The position numbers were made by a program, and so were the translations under genes. DNA of 63,704 bases from Alectoria sarmentosa (taxonomy: Eukaryota > Ascomycota > Lecanoromycetes > Lecanorales > Parmeliaceae), in the NCBI GenBank assembly GCA_009733775.1, contig WOGZ01000205.1, positions 1 to 63,704 on the forward strand. The letters run 5' to 3'. Below the pieces are notes generated by a model. That model made no database searches, was not told the origin of the DNA, and saw only the letters and a program-made list of their open reading frames with translations. Below, piece after piece: positions 11,692-22,103 of this stretch (position 1 is the first letter of the stretch; each line of letters begins with the position of its first letter).

Positions 11692-14222
11692 CTAACTACC
11701 CATAATGATGCCTGTACGAAAGATATGAGAACCGTCCGATAACTCACCCAGACAGACGGCATGCTTGGCGCCGGGATAGCTTAATCTCTCTAAGGAACTT
11801 TCTGTGGGTTTGCCAGCAGCATGCAGGGCACAGACCTCGTACCCCAGCATACCTTCAAGCCGATTAAGATCGCCCTCTCCTTTCCCTAGGGTCTTGCCAT
11901 TACTCCGAGCTGCTTCCGGTTCTGGAGTTAAGTTGACTCCGTCTTCATCAAAAATAGGATCGCCGTTATGTGTGCTTAATGGCCTCCTCTTAAGACCGGA
12001 ACTTGAAACTTCAACACCAGCTGACTCCATAAGCACATTGCCATTGCGAAAGAGTGTCCATTGACATCTGGATGGTGCTCGTAGCCGAGGCTGTGTATAC
12101 ATTCGGATTGACGTTATTTTTATACATTGCCGTAAATTGTCCTTCTCTGCTACTTCCGTTCGATGCGGCTTCCCACGAGTCATCGAATAGTCTTTCAAGT
12201 GAAATCGTCGGAGAGATATTGAGAGGGCGATCCGGTAACATCGTGCCATGTGTAGTACCCCTCTCTGCCTTGGACGCAGATCTCGGTTCAGCCAAGTCAC
12301 CAGTGCGTGGCCAAATGAGATACCGTTCCGCCCAATTCAGGGTGCCCGACACGAAGAAAATTGCTCCTAGTTGTCGCATTTCTAGGACGAACGCAAAAGG
12401 GTACGCTCCGAGCATTAGGTCGTCAGTAGTAGGAGTTCCTGATACTCCTTCGCTTTGATACCAGTCGATAGTGCCCACTATAGACATGATAGTTTCCGCG
12501 CGCCGTCTAAAGTAATCTCGAAATTGCGCCAGGTCCAATACGACCACTGGGAAATTTTTGATCCCTTTCCACAGTCGCGTGAAGGAGCACAACTCGCGAA
12601 GCGCGAGGACGGTTTGACAGGCACTGGGCCACACCGATGTGAATAAACCACTGAACCCCTTACCTGATCGCAAAAGAGGTTCGAAGGGATGCTCTGCGCT
12701 CGCTCGATTATGAGAATCAGCCAGGCCATCAAAGGCATCAGTGAGGGCCTGAGTCATGTCAAAGGTCACATAAAAGCCTCCAGCAGCGTTTAGAACATCG
12801 AGTTTGCTGTTGCAAAGCAATAAATCTGGCCGCAGGAAGGCTCCTTGAAGCGTTCACAATGACGAGAACCAAGAGGAAATATCCGTCATTTGGCGTGGTC
12901 CTTGGGGTGATTCTCGCATCATGTTGCAGAGACCAATGCTCATGTCAGCCATCGACATGGTGCTGTTTCATAGGTTTTCTAACATTTCTTCACTCACACC
13001 CATGTTCTGGATATGGTCTCTCATCGAGAGGCCTGAGCTGAAGAGCTTGAGATAACGGACTGACTGACAACCATTCCAATGCTCGACGAAGGCGTTGCCA
13101 ATTTTCAACATCATTCAGCCAGGCCATAGTGCACGCTACATAGCTTAAGATGGGAGCCTGGCGATAGATCTCTTGCCGTTTGATAGCTTCAAATTTAGGC
13201 TGTGAAAGATCTTGGGGAATACAGAGGAGATCGATCTAGACATACTGGGTAGAAAAGAGCAGCCTGGCCAGTAGATAAGGAAGTTCTCTAACCTCGAATC
13301 GTGAGTTTCGTGGTACTGCCCATGGTAGTCCAACGGTTCTTTTGGTTTTGCCACGAATTTCCCATCGGCCCCACGTGTGACTGACGGCAAGACAAGACGA
13401 ATGCCGGTCAAACTTTGAGATAAAATCAATGCGATGCTGTTCCGCATCCCAAAGATAGTGCGGCATGTCCAGTCCCACAGGCTTGAGACTGAGCCACGGG
13501 CACGGATTAGGAGTTGTACCTAAGACGGTGGGAACATTGTAAGCGTACGGGGCCCTATGAATGGCCATCTACTCTTCACTTGCATTTCTGGTTTGGCGAG
13601 CCTTTATCGGGCGTACGTGAAGCTGCAATACCATCGCCATTCTTGGAGTTGAAGCACATTGAACGGCTTGCCGGATTGAGCTTCATGAAAATCCTTGTTG
13701 ACGAATTCTTTCTGCCACTGCCAAAGGCCTGCCTGCCATGGAGGCGCCCTCACGCGAGTCGTAACAGGCATCCATGATGCTAGATCCCAAATGATCATGA
13801 TTTGGATCATCGTCGCGTTGCAGAGCGCGCGCCAGGATACCGTTGACCCACCATTTGTGAATGATTCTCCAAGAATGCAACTGTGACATTGAAAAGCCGC
13901 TACGAAAACCATCGCCAAGGTCACGGGACATCATGAGGTCAGTGCATATACAGAAGCTGGTAATCCCTCCGTGGAGTTTATCGGGCGATTCTATGCGCTT
14001 TCTTAAGTAGCATTCAACCTCGCAGTACAGCGGAGGACGAGTCTTCCACGCTGTCGACGCCATTTTGACAAGACTCCTGAACTTACAAGTGGAGAGCTGA
14101 CAGAAGCCATGTTCACCTACCAGCGTAGTCCTTTTCACCAGCACCAGCAACGGCGACCAAATGTACGATCTTATCCCATACAAAGAGGTGTAAGCAGGCA
14201 TGCGCCAGTAGGCTGCCGACAT
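11692..14222 (-). pseudogene. HET-domain (heterokaryon incompatibility) gene, degraded
   Basis: Large HET-domain gene whose reading frame is broken. HET proteins trigger cell death or rejection after fusion of unlike hyphae. Upstream coding sequence occupies about 13570-14222. The HET core follows: MPHYLWD, the strand motif LAVSHTWGRWE, then LPYLLARLLFSTQYV. The next codon is TAG (13236-13238) where this family has Trp, followed directly by IDLLCIPQD. Reading then continues QEIYRQAPILSYVACTMAWLN. A likely intron lies near 12950-13000, and the block SSWFSSL is followed by TGA (12854-12856), again in place of Trp, then TLQGAFLRPDLLLCN. Both stops are single G-to-A changes from TGG. A frameshift near 12065 splits the C-terminal part, which resumes as QWTLFRNGNVLMESAGVEV and ends at 11692. 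The gene is ancestral-like in order but cannot make a full protein. Confidence 0.78.
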
Positions 14223-14377
14223 GGCCTACTCAAGCACAGTAAGGTTTTCAGCAATTTCATTTCCGAGTGTGACCCATGCATCTAGACAGACTGGGCGGAT
14301 TGAGAATCTGCCAAAGGACTTTACGATGTCGATTCCTCAAATTGAAGCTGCGGGCAATGTAGCGCATATTCCGTTGA

Positions 14378-14910
14378 TCATTTAAAAAGCACTGCGTCGG
14401 TGGTTCCGGAGTCGATGAACTCCAGATCCATGCTCAGATTTACCATGAGATCCAATTTGTCGCTGAAAGGACACATGGCCCCCTTCCCGTACAGGCGTTC
14501 TTCTTCAGGATGGTGATTTTCGAACTCAGAGAGCCCTCCAGTAGTCGATGAACGATGGAAAGTCTGGCTGACATAGAATGTAGGAAGTGCTTTGTGGTAC
14601 CACTTTTGGCAGGTGAATACAATGCGGGTGTCGGAAGTGTGTGCAAGCTTCTTAATCACCTTGTCGTCATCGACACCGGCTCGGCGGCGGAGAATGTGCG
14701 TGGCCGGATTTTGGAAAGCCTATTTGTTTTGAGGCGGAGCTCGGTCGCGATGGTCGTGAGAGTGGGCCCTTTTGGTTTGAGTATGGGGATGCCAGTAGAC
14801 GGGTCTTTACCTGATGAGGATGAAGCAATCGATAGCTCTTCGATTGGTGTGAATGTGGTCCCTGGTAGCTCATGATTCGAGTTGGTTGAGTCACGGAATT
14901 GCGCTTTCAC
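14378..14910 (-). pseudogene. 'ELRLxI' F-box-like/2EXR-type fungal protein, broken
   Basis: Two open segments on the minus strand read as one gene if a frameshift near 14656 is allowed. The first (14910 to 14656) has a disordered leader, then IATELRLKTNRLSKIRPRTF, like the helix 'LPTELRLKIYRYLL' of F-box-like/2EXR fungal proteins. The second (to 14378) has DTRIVFTCQKWYHKALPTFYVSQTF, like their usual TCR.FY.EALPIFY element. The match is by pattern and the family is large and poorly characterised. No intron with proper ends resolves the frame change, so I call it a pseudogene. A sequencing error would be the alternative. Confidence 0.5.
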
Positions 14911-15429
14911 TTGAAATTTTGTTCTCGCAAATTGCTCTGCGGTTTGCTAAGAGGAGCCTTCGGACTAACTTGTAGAAGTCATGTTCAATGTGATGGTGTC
15001 GGGAAGATTCGAGAAAAGGTGAGTTCTAGATCACTGTTGATAGGCCTACCTGGTCGTAGACGTGGATGAATTAATGGAATGGGGACAAATGGGGATGCTT
15101 CATTTGTATAGCTTTTTGAATTGCAGAGCGCTTGAGATGGTGCCGAGTGACGCAATGTGTCATTGGGCTTATGTTGGCCATTTCGTGGCAATTCTCTCTT
15201 CATACTGCGAATACTATCAATTCTTGTCGCTGTGCCCCAGGTTCAAGGTACGCCTCAAGCTCCATCCAACCGGAAAGTAGCAGAACATTCTAGCCAGCAC
15301 GACGTACACTTGGACCTCGTCACTGGCCGCGCCGATACTAGTACGCAAGGCGCAAGCGGGTGAGTCCAAGTATGCATTGTAGAGCTCACTGTGCTAGCTG
15401 CGCAGTCACGATTCTGTCAATGATTGCTG
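14911..15429. other. Intergenic
   Basis: There are only short overlapping frames and no recognised gene, repeat or RNA. It includes the 3' flank of the GGCT-like gene. Confidence 0.5.
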
Positions 15430-16185
15430 CTAAAGTCCAAATCCAGGTGCCATATTCTTGACCCATAACTTTCGATCAAATCTCTTTTCTCTCAGGGCCT
15501 TTGGGTCTCCTGCATATCTGAAAGTCTTCCCCGAGATCGTCTGTGTTGTTGAGCCCCCCTTTTCAGTCTTGAGATTGATAAGGCATGAGGCCGTCTCATA
15601 GGCGTTCGTCTCATATGCCGCCAATCGAGTTCCATCTTCTTCGTTTTGAACTTCGTAGGCTGCGCCTTCAACTATAGCACCCATCGGACCATCGACCAGT
15701 GCTTTGTAAGTGCCCCACAACTCGCACGAGTAGCCAACGATCAAGGCAGGTCGAAGAGACGAGGGTTCGACGGTTTTCTCCAGGATATTCGACAAGGTTC
15801 TGGGATTTTGCAGTGTACCATAGAAGAAATAGCAGACTTTGCGGAACTCGCATGGCTCGGGAGGAATGCGATCGTCTAGAGTGTAGCCGGAGGTCAACCA
15901 GTTTGGAGGAGCGCAGTTAAATTTCTGCACCATTGAAGATGTTTTGTCTGGTTCTTGTCGTATTCTTGAGGACTGCTCTCGTAAGTGGTAGGGTATCCGA
16001 GGAGGAGTTGGAGGCGGTGACGGAGGGACAGACTTCATTGGTGAAGTGGGAAGGCTAATGGGAGATGCGTCGGTCATTAGAGAAGGCATGCTGTCGTACC
16101 CAGCGTCATCGATAGAGTCTGTGACTTTTAGAGGCATAAGGCTTTCAGATGTTTCGGAATCATGATGTATAGAAAGCAGGTTCAA
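15430..16185 (-). CDS. Gamma-glutamylcyclotransferase-like (GGCT/AIG2-like) protein
   Basis: Single exon, 251 aa. The first ~110 residues are Ser/Pro-rich and probably disordered (PPSPPPTPPRIP). The rest is a GGCT/AIG2-like fold: the substrate-binding FYGTL at 121-125 with LQNPRTLSNIL after it, a core strand RPALIVGYSCELWG, AIVEGAAYEV, and the YETNAY segment (191-196). Glu192 of that segment is placed where the catalytic acid of the family lies. Such enzymes cyclise gamma-glutamyl groups to 5-oxoproline, or remove gamma-glutamylamine groups. The substrate here is unknown. It is transcribed away from a putative amidoligase gene that starts 649 bp upstream, which hints at a shared pathway that makes and breaks glutamyl amides. 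It looks intact. Confidence 0.82.
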   Translation of the reverse strand: MNLLSIHHDSETSESLMPLKVTDSIDDAGYDSMPSLMTDASPISLPTSPMKSVPPSPPPTPPRIPYHLREQSSRIRQEPDKTSSMVQKFNCAPPNWLTSGYTLDDRIPPEPCEFRKVCYFFYGTLQNPRTLSNILEKTVEPSSLRPALIVGYSCELWGTYKALVDGPMGAIVEGAAYEVQNEEDGTRLAAYETNAYETASCLINLKTEKGGSTTQTISGKTFRYAGDPKALREKRFDRKLWVKNMAPGFGL

Positions 16186-16834
16186 TGTCGGTCGAAGTAC
16201 GGACTTGCAGAGTCGCGCTTTACTGCGATCTGTTGGATCATGCTACTAGCCTTGGCGCTCTAATAAATATTAGGCATAGCCTCCGTCCTCCAAAACTACC
16301 GAAGCGCGCGGCTAGCGACTTGAAACATCCTTCGAGTACTGAAATACTTCACAAACTTGAACGTCTTTTAGCGTCCTGAATTCCAGGCCATTACATTTTA
16401 GAAGTGCCTACTTTTGGAAATAGTGAGCGCTTTAACTTACGTCTGGAATCGGACCCTAGCAATGAAACATCCCAGATTATATACCAGGATAGCCTTGCTG
16501 GGCTTTAGGACGAGTAATTGCTATCCAACATGTGCATATCCAAGTCCAAAAATTCGATTCGTCCTCAAGATATCATGCTTTGAGGGCTGGGACAAAGCGC
16601 GTCTCGGATGGAGTGTCTACTTCCTATCTCAGTGCTACTACTACAGCAAGATGTATAAGTGTGAACTCACTCGCTTCTATCATGTTTCTCTTCGTCATTC
16701 TGGGCATCCATTGCCTGCCCATTTTCCGTAGCGTTGCTCTACACCCAATATATACAGACAGACATATATATACATATATCCACGCGTATTGATTTCTCCC
16801 TCGATTCAACGATCTCTCTATCTACTTACTGACC
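16186..16834. promoter_or_regulatory. Shared intergenic region of a divergent gene pair
   Basis: This 649-bp gap separates the start codons of the GGCT-like gene (minus) and the amidoligase gene (plus), so it must contain both promoters. A short dinucleotide-rich stretch (ATATATACAGACAGACATAT and ATACATATAT) lies at about 16750-16780, upstream of the amidoligase. I see no defined operator. Co-regulation is inference from layout. Confidence 0.4.
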
Positions 16835-17960
16835 GTGACTCTGGAACTTATGGGCCTATCTTCGTGGAAGAATTCACCGCCTCCCCTCCCGCCTCCTCCA
16901 CCGCCACCTCCATCCACGAGCTCATTAAGCGCGAGGACTTCTCAAAGTACTGCGACACCGCGGCAATCAGTCCCCCATGGCAGCATTGGCATTGGTATCG
17001 AAATAGAATGCCTCTTGCAGCCCCGCCGGCCTGAGAACGATGCTCCATCCTTGAAGTTGCTGGGACGGAAAGTAGCCGAAAAGTACAACCGCAAAGTCGA
17101 AAAGTCCCATCCCCGTATGCACAGTACTATTGGTCAAGCTCATTTCGGACAACCATTCCAGGAATGGTCTCTTTCTTACGATCCGACAATCGAAGCGGGA
17201 GATGAAGCGCCTTGTAAGTTGATTCAACTACATTTGATCTCACCCTTTAGTGTAACTCGAATTAGAATTCTAACGTTTGGTAGGGGGTGTTGAGATCATT
17301 TCACCAATCCTACGTGCATCACCTGGATCGCGCTGGAGGCAGCATGTCCAGGAGATGTGGCACGCTGTAGACCAAGAGTACCAAATCATTCCACATGATT
17401 CATGCGGTACCCATGTCCACATATCCATTGCTGAAGGCTATACCTCTGGCGCTGTCAAACGAATCGCCCAGGCTGTCATATACTTCGAGCCTGCATTCGA
17501 ATCTCTCCTACCTCAGAACAGAGGCCAAAATGAATACACCATGAGCAACTGGATTGACAACCCCATCTTTGGTCACAAGAATAAGAGTCGACTCGAAAGT
17601 ATAGCAACGATCGAAAGCTGCTCGACCACCCGCCAAGTCGTAGAGCTGATGTGTCCTCATCAAATCAAGTATTGGGGCTTCAACTTCCTGAACATCGTCA
17701 ACGACCCGCATTCAACTATCGAGTTCAGGCGTGGCACTCCATGTGCATCAACCGACGGGCCCTTGGTGTGGGCGGAGCTAGCCATGAGCTTTATCCAGGC
17801 CGCGATCAAAGGCTGCTCGGTTGAAAGTGCATCGATCAGGTCAGGAGTCGAATATGGTCACGTTGCGAGGGCGAGCAGGAGCAGTAGCTCACTCTGCGTA
17901 ACTAGTTGGAGAAGGGAGGATGAGATCTCTCAACCGCGTTATAAAACGATGTCATCGTAA
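16835..17960 (+). CDS. Putative amidoligase (glutamine-synthetase-like COOH-NH2 ligase fold)
   Basis: The model is join(16835..17213,17284..17960), 351 aa. The 70-bp intron starts GTAAGT, and the splice makes the Trp codon of WGVEIISPIL. A proline-rich leader (residues 16-26) precedes GIGIEIECLL at about 52-61, the N-terminal metal-binding strand of Amidoligase_2 proteins. Then come EWSLSYDPTIE, WGVEIISPI, the CGTHVHIS motif and TIEFRRGTP, all family hallmarks in the right order. Members have the glutamine-synthetase catalytic fold and are expected to couple a carboxylate to an amine using ATP. No fungal substrate is known to me. The divergent neighbour is a GGCT-like enzyme. The last ~40 residues (after GVEYGHV) look unlike the family, so the true 3' end may use another intron. 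Confidence 0.85.
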
Positions 17961-18227
17961 TGACTGCCAATGCGGTTATCGTTCACCTATAAGGAAAATG
18001 TATTCGTTCATAATAAGCAGGTATGTCGACAAGCTAGTCGTCTTCAAGGGGAAAAGGTTCACTGACGATCGTCCTCAATCGCAAGACACTCACTCAGGTT
18101 GCGCAACTATCAAAGGCGATGGTAACCTAAAGCTTGACAAGCGTGAGCCTGAAGCACATTTCTGCCGGCAGTACCGATGTGGCGCGACGACGTCACCATC
18201 CATTTGAGTAGTTCATTTACTAGCGTC

Positions 18228-19984
18228 TCACTCAAAACAGATCCTCCCCCATTTACCCTCCTCCACCAATCCAAAGGCCTCCCCATACATAAGCCCATCC
18301 ACATAAGTCTCTCCAATCAACCTACTACAACCCTCCCCCACCCCCGGCCGGATGATAAAGGGCGTCCGCGCGTTCCGAATCACACAGATCTGATCTCCAA
18401 CCCTCAACCCCTTGGGCCCCAAACCAATCCTCCCATCTTCCGTAGAAAAGAAACACCGCCCCAGACAACTCAAACTCGCAGCGCGAAAGAAAGCAATTAC
18501 TTCCACTGCCTGGGCGCCTGTGAACGACTTACCCATCGAACGCGCGATCATAGGCTGGTGCTCCATCGCGGCGGCCATAGCCAAGCGGACTTTCATGAGG
18601 ACGTACACGTCGCGCTGGTTGCTGGTGCACTTTTTGCCAGGTTGTTTGTTGCGGAAGTTGTGGCGTGAAAAAGGTTGGTTAAAGGGTCAAGGATGCCAGG
18701 GGCGGATTTTAGGAGGGAAGGGTTCAGGCCTGCGTAGTGAATCGGACCACCCTCGCTGGTCAGAGAGTCATATAGAAAGGTAGGCCGAGAGGCCGTGAAG
18801 TTGGGCCACAAGGAGCGGAGACTCTCGAGTGGCTGGTTGGAAGATACAAAGGGGAACAAGCTAATACTGGCATTTTCTGCCGAATCATGCTTGAATGCTT
18901 CGCAACCAAACATGGACGTGCCCCGTGGTCTTGAGAAATTAGGGCACCAGGAGGGGAGGCCTTCGAGAGGCTGGTTAGAAGAAGCAAGACGTAATAAACT
19001 GAGAGTGGGGTCCGTTGCGATGTCAAACTTTGCTGCTTCGATATAGACCTCGACGGCCGATTTAGTCACATCGACACTGATGATTTTTCCGAGGACATCC
19101 GAAGCCAGACCAAGGAGGCCGTATACCCTATCGACGTCTCGAGTTACGGAGAAATCTCGGCTTGCTTCTAGAAGGCTCATGAATTTAATGCCTTGACCAT
19201 TCGCTCGGCACCTTTTGAAGAGCGATATTTTCAGGAGCAGAGAGAAGCCTGTGAGGACGGCCATGAACGCTGCATCAGTGTCTCTTGTCAGGTCCACTAC
19301 TGACGCAGACGCCATGCTCCCCCCAAAGTCGACCAAATAATCCATATTCATAATCTTGTTCCCGCACATGACCACAACACTCTCAGAAAGGACTACTTCT
19401 TGAAGAACCCATAACCTAGTGAACCAGGAACGAGAGAAGAGGTTGCGAGTTCCATGCCAAATCTCATCAGAGCGTTTTGGTAAACCATGCGAGGCCAGCC
19501 TGACGTCATCTATGCCCAAACGGCCATCGAAATTACGGAGCCTCGGAATGAGTTCAGGTATGACTTCGAGTGTCCGGTCAACTTGGGAGTCACTCTCACC
19601 AAGCCAGACGATGACCTTGATGGCTTTTGTGTAGATCATTCGCATCAGTGGAATTTGAACATTTTGGTCTATAGGGCTATCTTGGTCGATGCAGATGGCG
19701 TCGATCCAGATATGATGGGATTCATACTCGAGATGGAAGTACGGCAAGAGCTTTTGAACATTTAGGGTGACAGCTAGCATAGATTCATTGCAAACAATAA
19801 CCTGATCCCGTGATTGGCCATCCCAGCTGTATGATAGTGCATGGAAATCGGGGGTATCGTCTTTCGAGAATGTCGACAAGCGATATCGTAGTGGTCCTTC
19901 ATCATTCAAGACACGCAGCAGACGGATGGTATCTGAGGTAGAAGGAGAGTAGACAAAGCGGCCGTAGGTCGGCATATGCGTCAC
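18228..19984 (-). CDS. HET-domain protein (frame break near the 3' end)
   Basis: The frame from 19984 encodes 463 residues with a clear HET domain. It has FHALSYSWDG at 47-56, HHIWIDAICIDQ at 90-101, IYTKAIKVIVWLGE at 117-130, and later FSRSWFTRLWVLQEVVLSE and DRVYGLLGLA. The C-terminal part continues in another frame from about 18650 to 18228 as NKQPGKKCTSNQRDVYVLMK, then GLRVGDQICVI and TPFIIRPGVG. These are typical of HET proteins with a long tail, so the gene probably ends at 18228. No GT..AG intron fits well between the frames; a one-base indel near 18640-18690 is likely, making it a recent pseudogene or an assembly error. Residues around 335-395 contain a duplicated SSNQPLE..PNF block. 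The role would be self/non-self recognition. Confidence 0.78.
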
Positions 19985-20867
19985 GACTTTTGAAAGTACA
20001 AGAGGTCTTGATAGTACCTTTCAAGGTCGAGAATCTCGGAAGGTGCTGTACGCTAGAGGCTGGGCAATAGTATCCACGAGGCTGTACCTGATGAACAGGG
20101 GGAGTAGCGACGTAAGGCAGTTCGAGAACCTGGTTCAAAAATCGAAGGCAGAGGGACGTGGTCGATGCGACCGGCCCTGGAGGAAGGGCGAACTCCCTGA
20201 GAATATTACTTTTAGTCACTGCTTGGATGTAGGCAAGCGCGGACCGCGGACAATACATCGGGAGGACCGAGACTTCTAACGCGATATGGGCGTGTAAGCT
20301 TACGAGATAGAGGATTCAAATCTCAGTATACCCATCCTCGTGATATGATCTTGTTGGAACAAATACTGCTGACCGATAGTGAAGGCTTTCGAGGTGGAAC
20401 TGGGTCGGAGAGTGAGTAAATTTGTATCGGGGTGGCTTCCGATCAGCGAGTGTCTTGCGTGTGCTTGGTCAATGTACAGGAAATGTTGCGAGCCTGGTGA
20501 ATGTAGTTTGATGACAACGTTGAAGGAGGAACCATAGTCCCGGAGGAGATCGAAGTCTTTTTTATTGAAGTTGTTCCTACATTCGACGACGTCTGTTGGT
20601 GCCTTGGGGAAGGTGTAGGAAGTATGTGAGGCATACTCGGTCCTACGTATCCCAATGAGAAAACCAGACCCTGCCAAGGCGGCAATTGAGAGTGCCGGAT
20701 AAATAAGCGAGGATATTCTATTTTAGCGACGATACGCTTACTCTACGCGGTAACTACTTAAGGCAATCTCGTGAATATATCAAAACGACATGTTCCAATT
20801 CCAGTACAACTTGGTCTAATAAAGTAGCCCTGCCCATCCCTAATGGTCTCTCCCCAGCTCCAGGCTG
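19985..20867. other. Intergenic with a coding-like minus-strand fragment
   Basis: A minus-strand frame at 20300-20677 reads plausibly as protein (FNKKDFDLLRDYGSSFNVV, QHFLYIDQAHARHSL). It has no family I recognise and no clear partners, and may be a gene remnant. Nothing else is defended here. Confidence 0.3.
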
Positions 20868-22103
20868 TTATGTAGGACTGCAGCCACCTTGTTCATCGCG
20901 CGATCCTAATTGCTCGAGAACTTCCTGGATAGGCTCGAGATCCAAGGTCACATCGCTCATTTCTCCTATGGCGCTGCCGGCTTGCCCAGCCTCCAATTCG
21001 GAAAGGCAGGAATCTAAATTTCCATGGCCAGAAGAATCAGGAATCGAAGGAAGAGAGCCAGGCGTATGGGGTGATGCAGCCCCTGAACCGGCCACCGAAC
21101 CGGCCATTGACCCGATGCCGGCCTCACTCAAAGCCTCTTCCACCTGCTGTCTGACTATCCTTTGCATTTGCCTGCGAGCCCAGGAAACGTAGACGTTCTG
21201 GACGACAGCCTCGCGCCCTTGCGGGACTAATTCACTCATGGCTGTGGCCACGCTCTCGGCTCTATCTAGGCGTCCGACTTGGTCGCAGCGGGTTAGGATA
21301 CCGCCGATAATGACTACAGACCCAATCACGATGGCTGTTTGAACGACATTCTCGGCCGTGACATTGCCGTTGAATACGAGATCGGTAATAGCTGCGACGC
21401 CACCGCCGACGGCGGCGCCGCCTGCTGCGCTGAGAATGACGGCCGTCCAATAGCTGTGGACGTTCGCAAGGAGATGTCGGAGCTCGTCATGGACTACAGC
21501 TTCAGTCTGTGCTGCGCCTGAGGTATTTTGACAGATGAGACCGTTATTCAAGAGTTGATTTGCTTCTTCTAGGGCTAGCTGGGCGACGACCGCCGTGTGA
21601 TTGGCATAGTTTGGATTGGGACTTTGCCTTGAATGTCGCAGGGAATACAGGTCGGCAACCATGTCGCGAAGGTTGGTGTTGTTGGTCGTTGTGCCATTGG
21701 TGAATGTGTAAACGCCTATGTCAGAACCAAATTCAAGGCCAGTACCACAATTGGAAAAGTCTACGCTGATGTTGTATGTAATCTTGCCCGAACCCATATC
21801 ATCATCCCAACATGACTGGTGAAGGCCGTATGAATTGGTGTAGGGGCCCGTTGCATCGGCATAGGCGAAAACTCTCTTAATCTTTGAACCGGCCAAATTG
21901 GAGGAGTTCCCCGTTGTATTGGAGAAAAGCTGGTCCAAGAAAGTACTCAGCGACTCTCCTGCAGGCTGTGGTGGAAGGGTTAGAACGGCCCCGGGAGACG
22001 ATGATCCCGAGGCAGCGGCATACGGTGCTCCTAGAAGATCGAGAGACGCTGATGCCCTGGCAAGAGCATTAGAAATCGCAAGGAGAGCGAGAAGGGACTT
22101 CAT
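20868..22103 (-). CDS. Hypothetical secreted or membrane glycoprotein
   Basis: Single exon, 411 aa, not a family I recognise. Residues 1-20 form a clean signal peptide (MKSLLALLAISNALARASAS). The next ~200 residues are rich in Asn/Ser/Thr with many N-glycosylation sequons (NTT, NSS, NIS, NGT, NNT, NHT, NTS) and a few Cys. Two hydrophobic segments follow: SAAGGAAVGGGVAAITDLV, and VVQTAIVIGSVVIIGGIL near residues 250-267. The last ~150 residues look soluble (helical VVQNVYVSWARRQMQRIV, then a Gly/Ser-rich linker and an acidic end). This layout suggests a surface protein with a glycosylated outside, a membrane segment and a cytosolic tail. Start and stop are unambiguous and coding bias is even. 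Confidence 0.62.
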   Translation of the reverse strand: MKSLLALLAISNALARASASLDLLGAPYAAASGSSSPGAVLTLPPQPAGESLSTFLDQLFSNTTGNSSNLAGSKIKRVFAYADATGPYTNSYGLHQSCWDDDMGSGKITYNISVDFSNCGTGLEFGSDIGVYTFTNGTTTNNTNLRDMVADLYSLRHSRQSPNPNYANHTAVVAQLALEEANQLLNNGLICQNTSGAAQTEAVVHDELRHLLANVHSYWTAVILSAAGGAAVGGGVAAITDLVFNGNVTAENVVQTAIVIGSVVIIGGILTRCDQVGRLDRAESVATAMSELVPQGREAVVQNVYVSWARRQMQRIVRQQVEEALSEAGIGSMAGSVAGSGAASPHTPGSLPSIPDSSGHGNLDSCLSELEAGQAGSAIGEMSDVTLDLEPIQEVLEQLGSRDEQGGCSPT

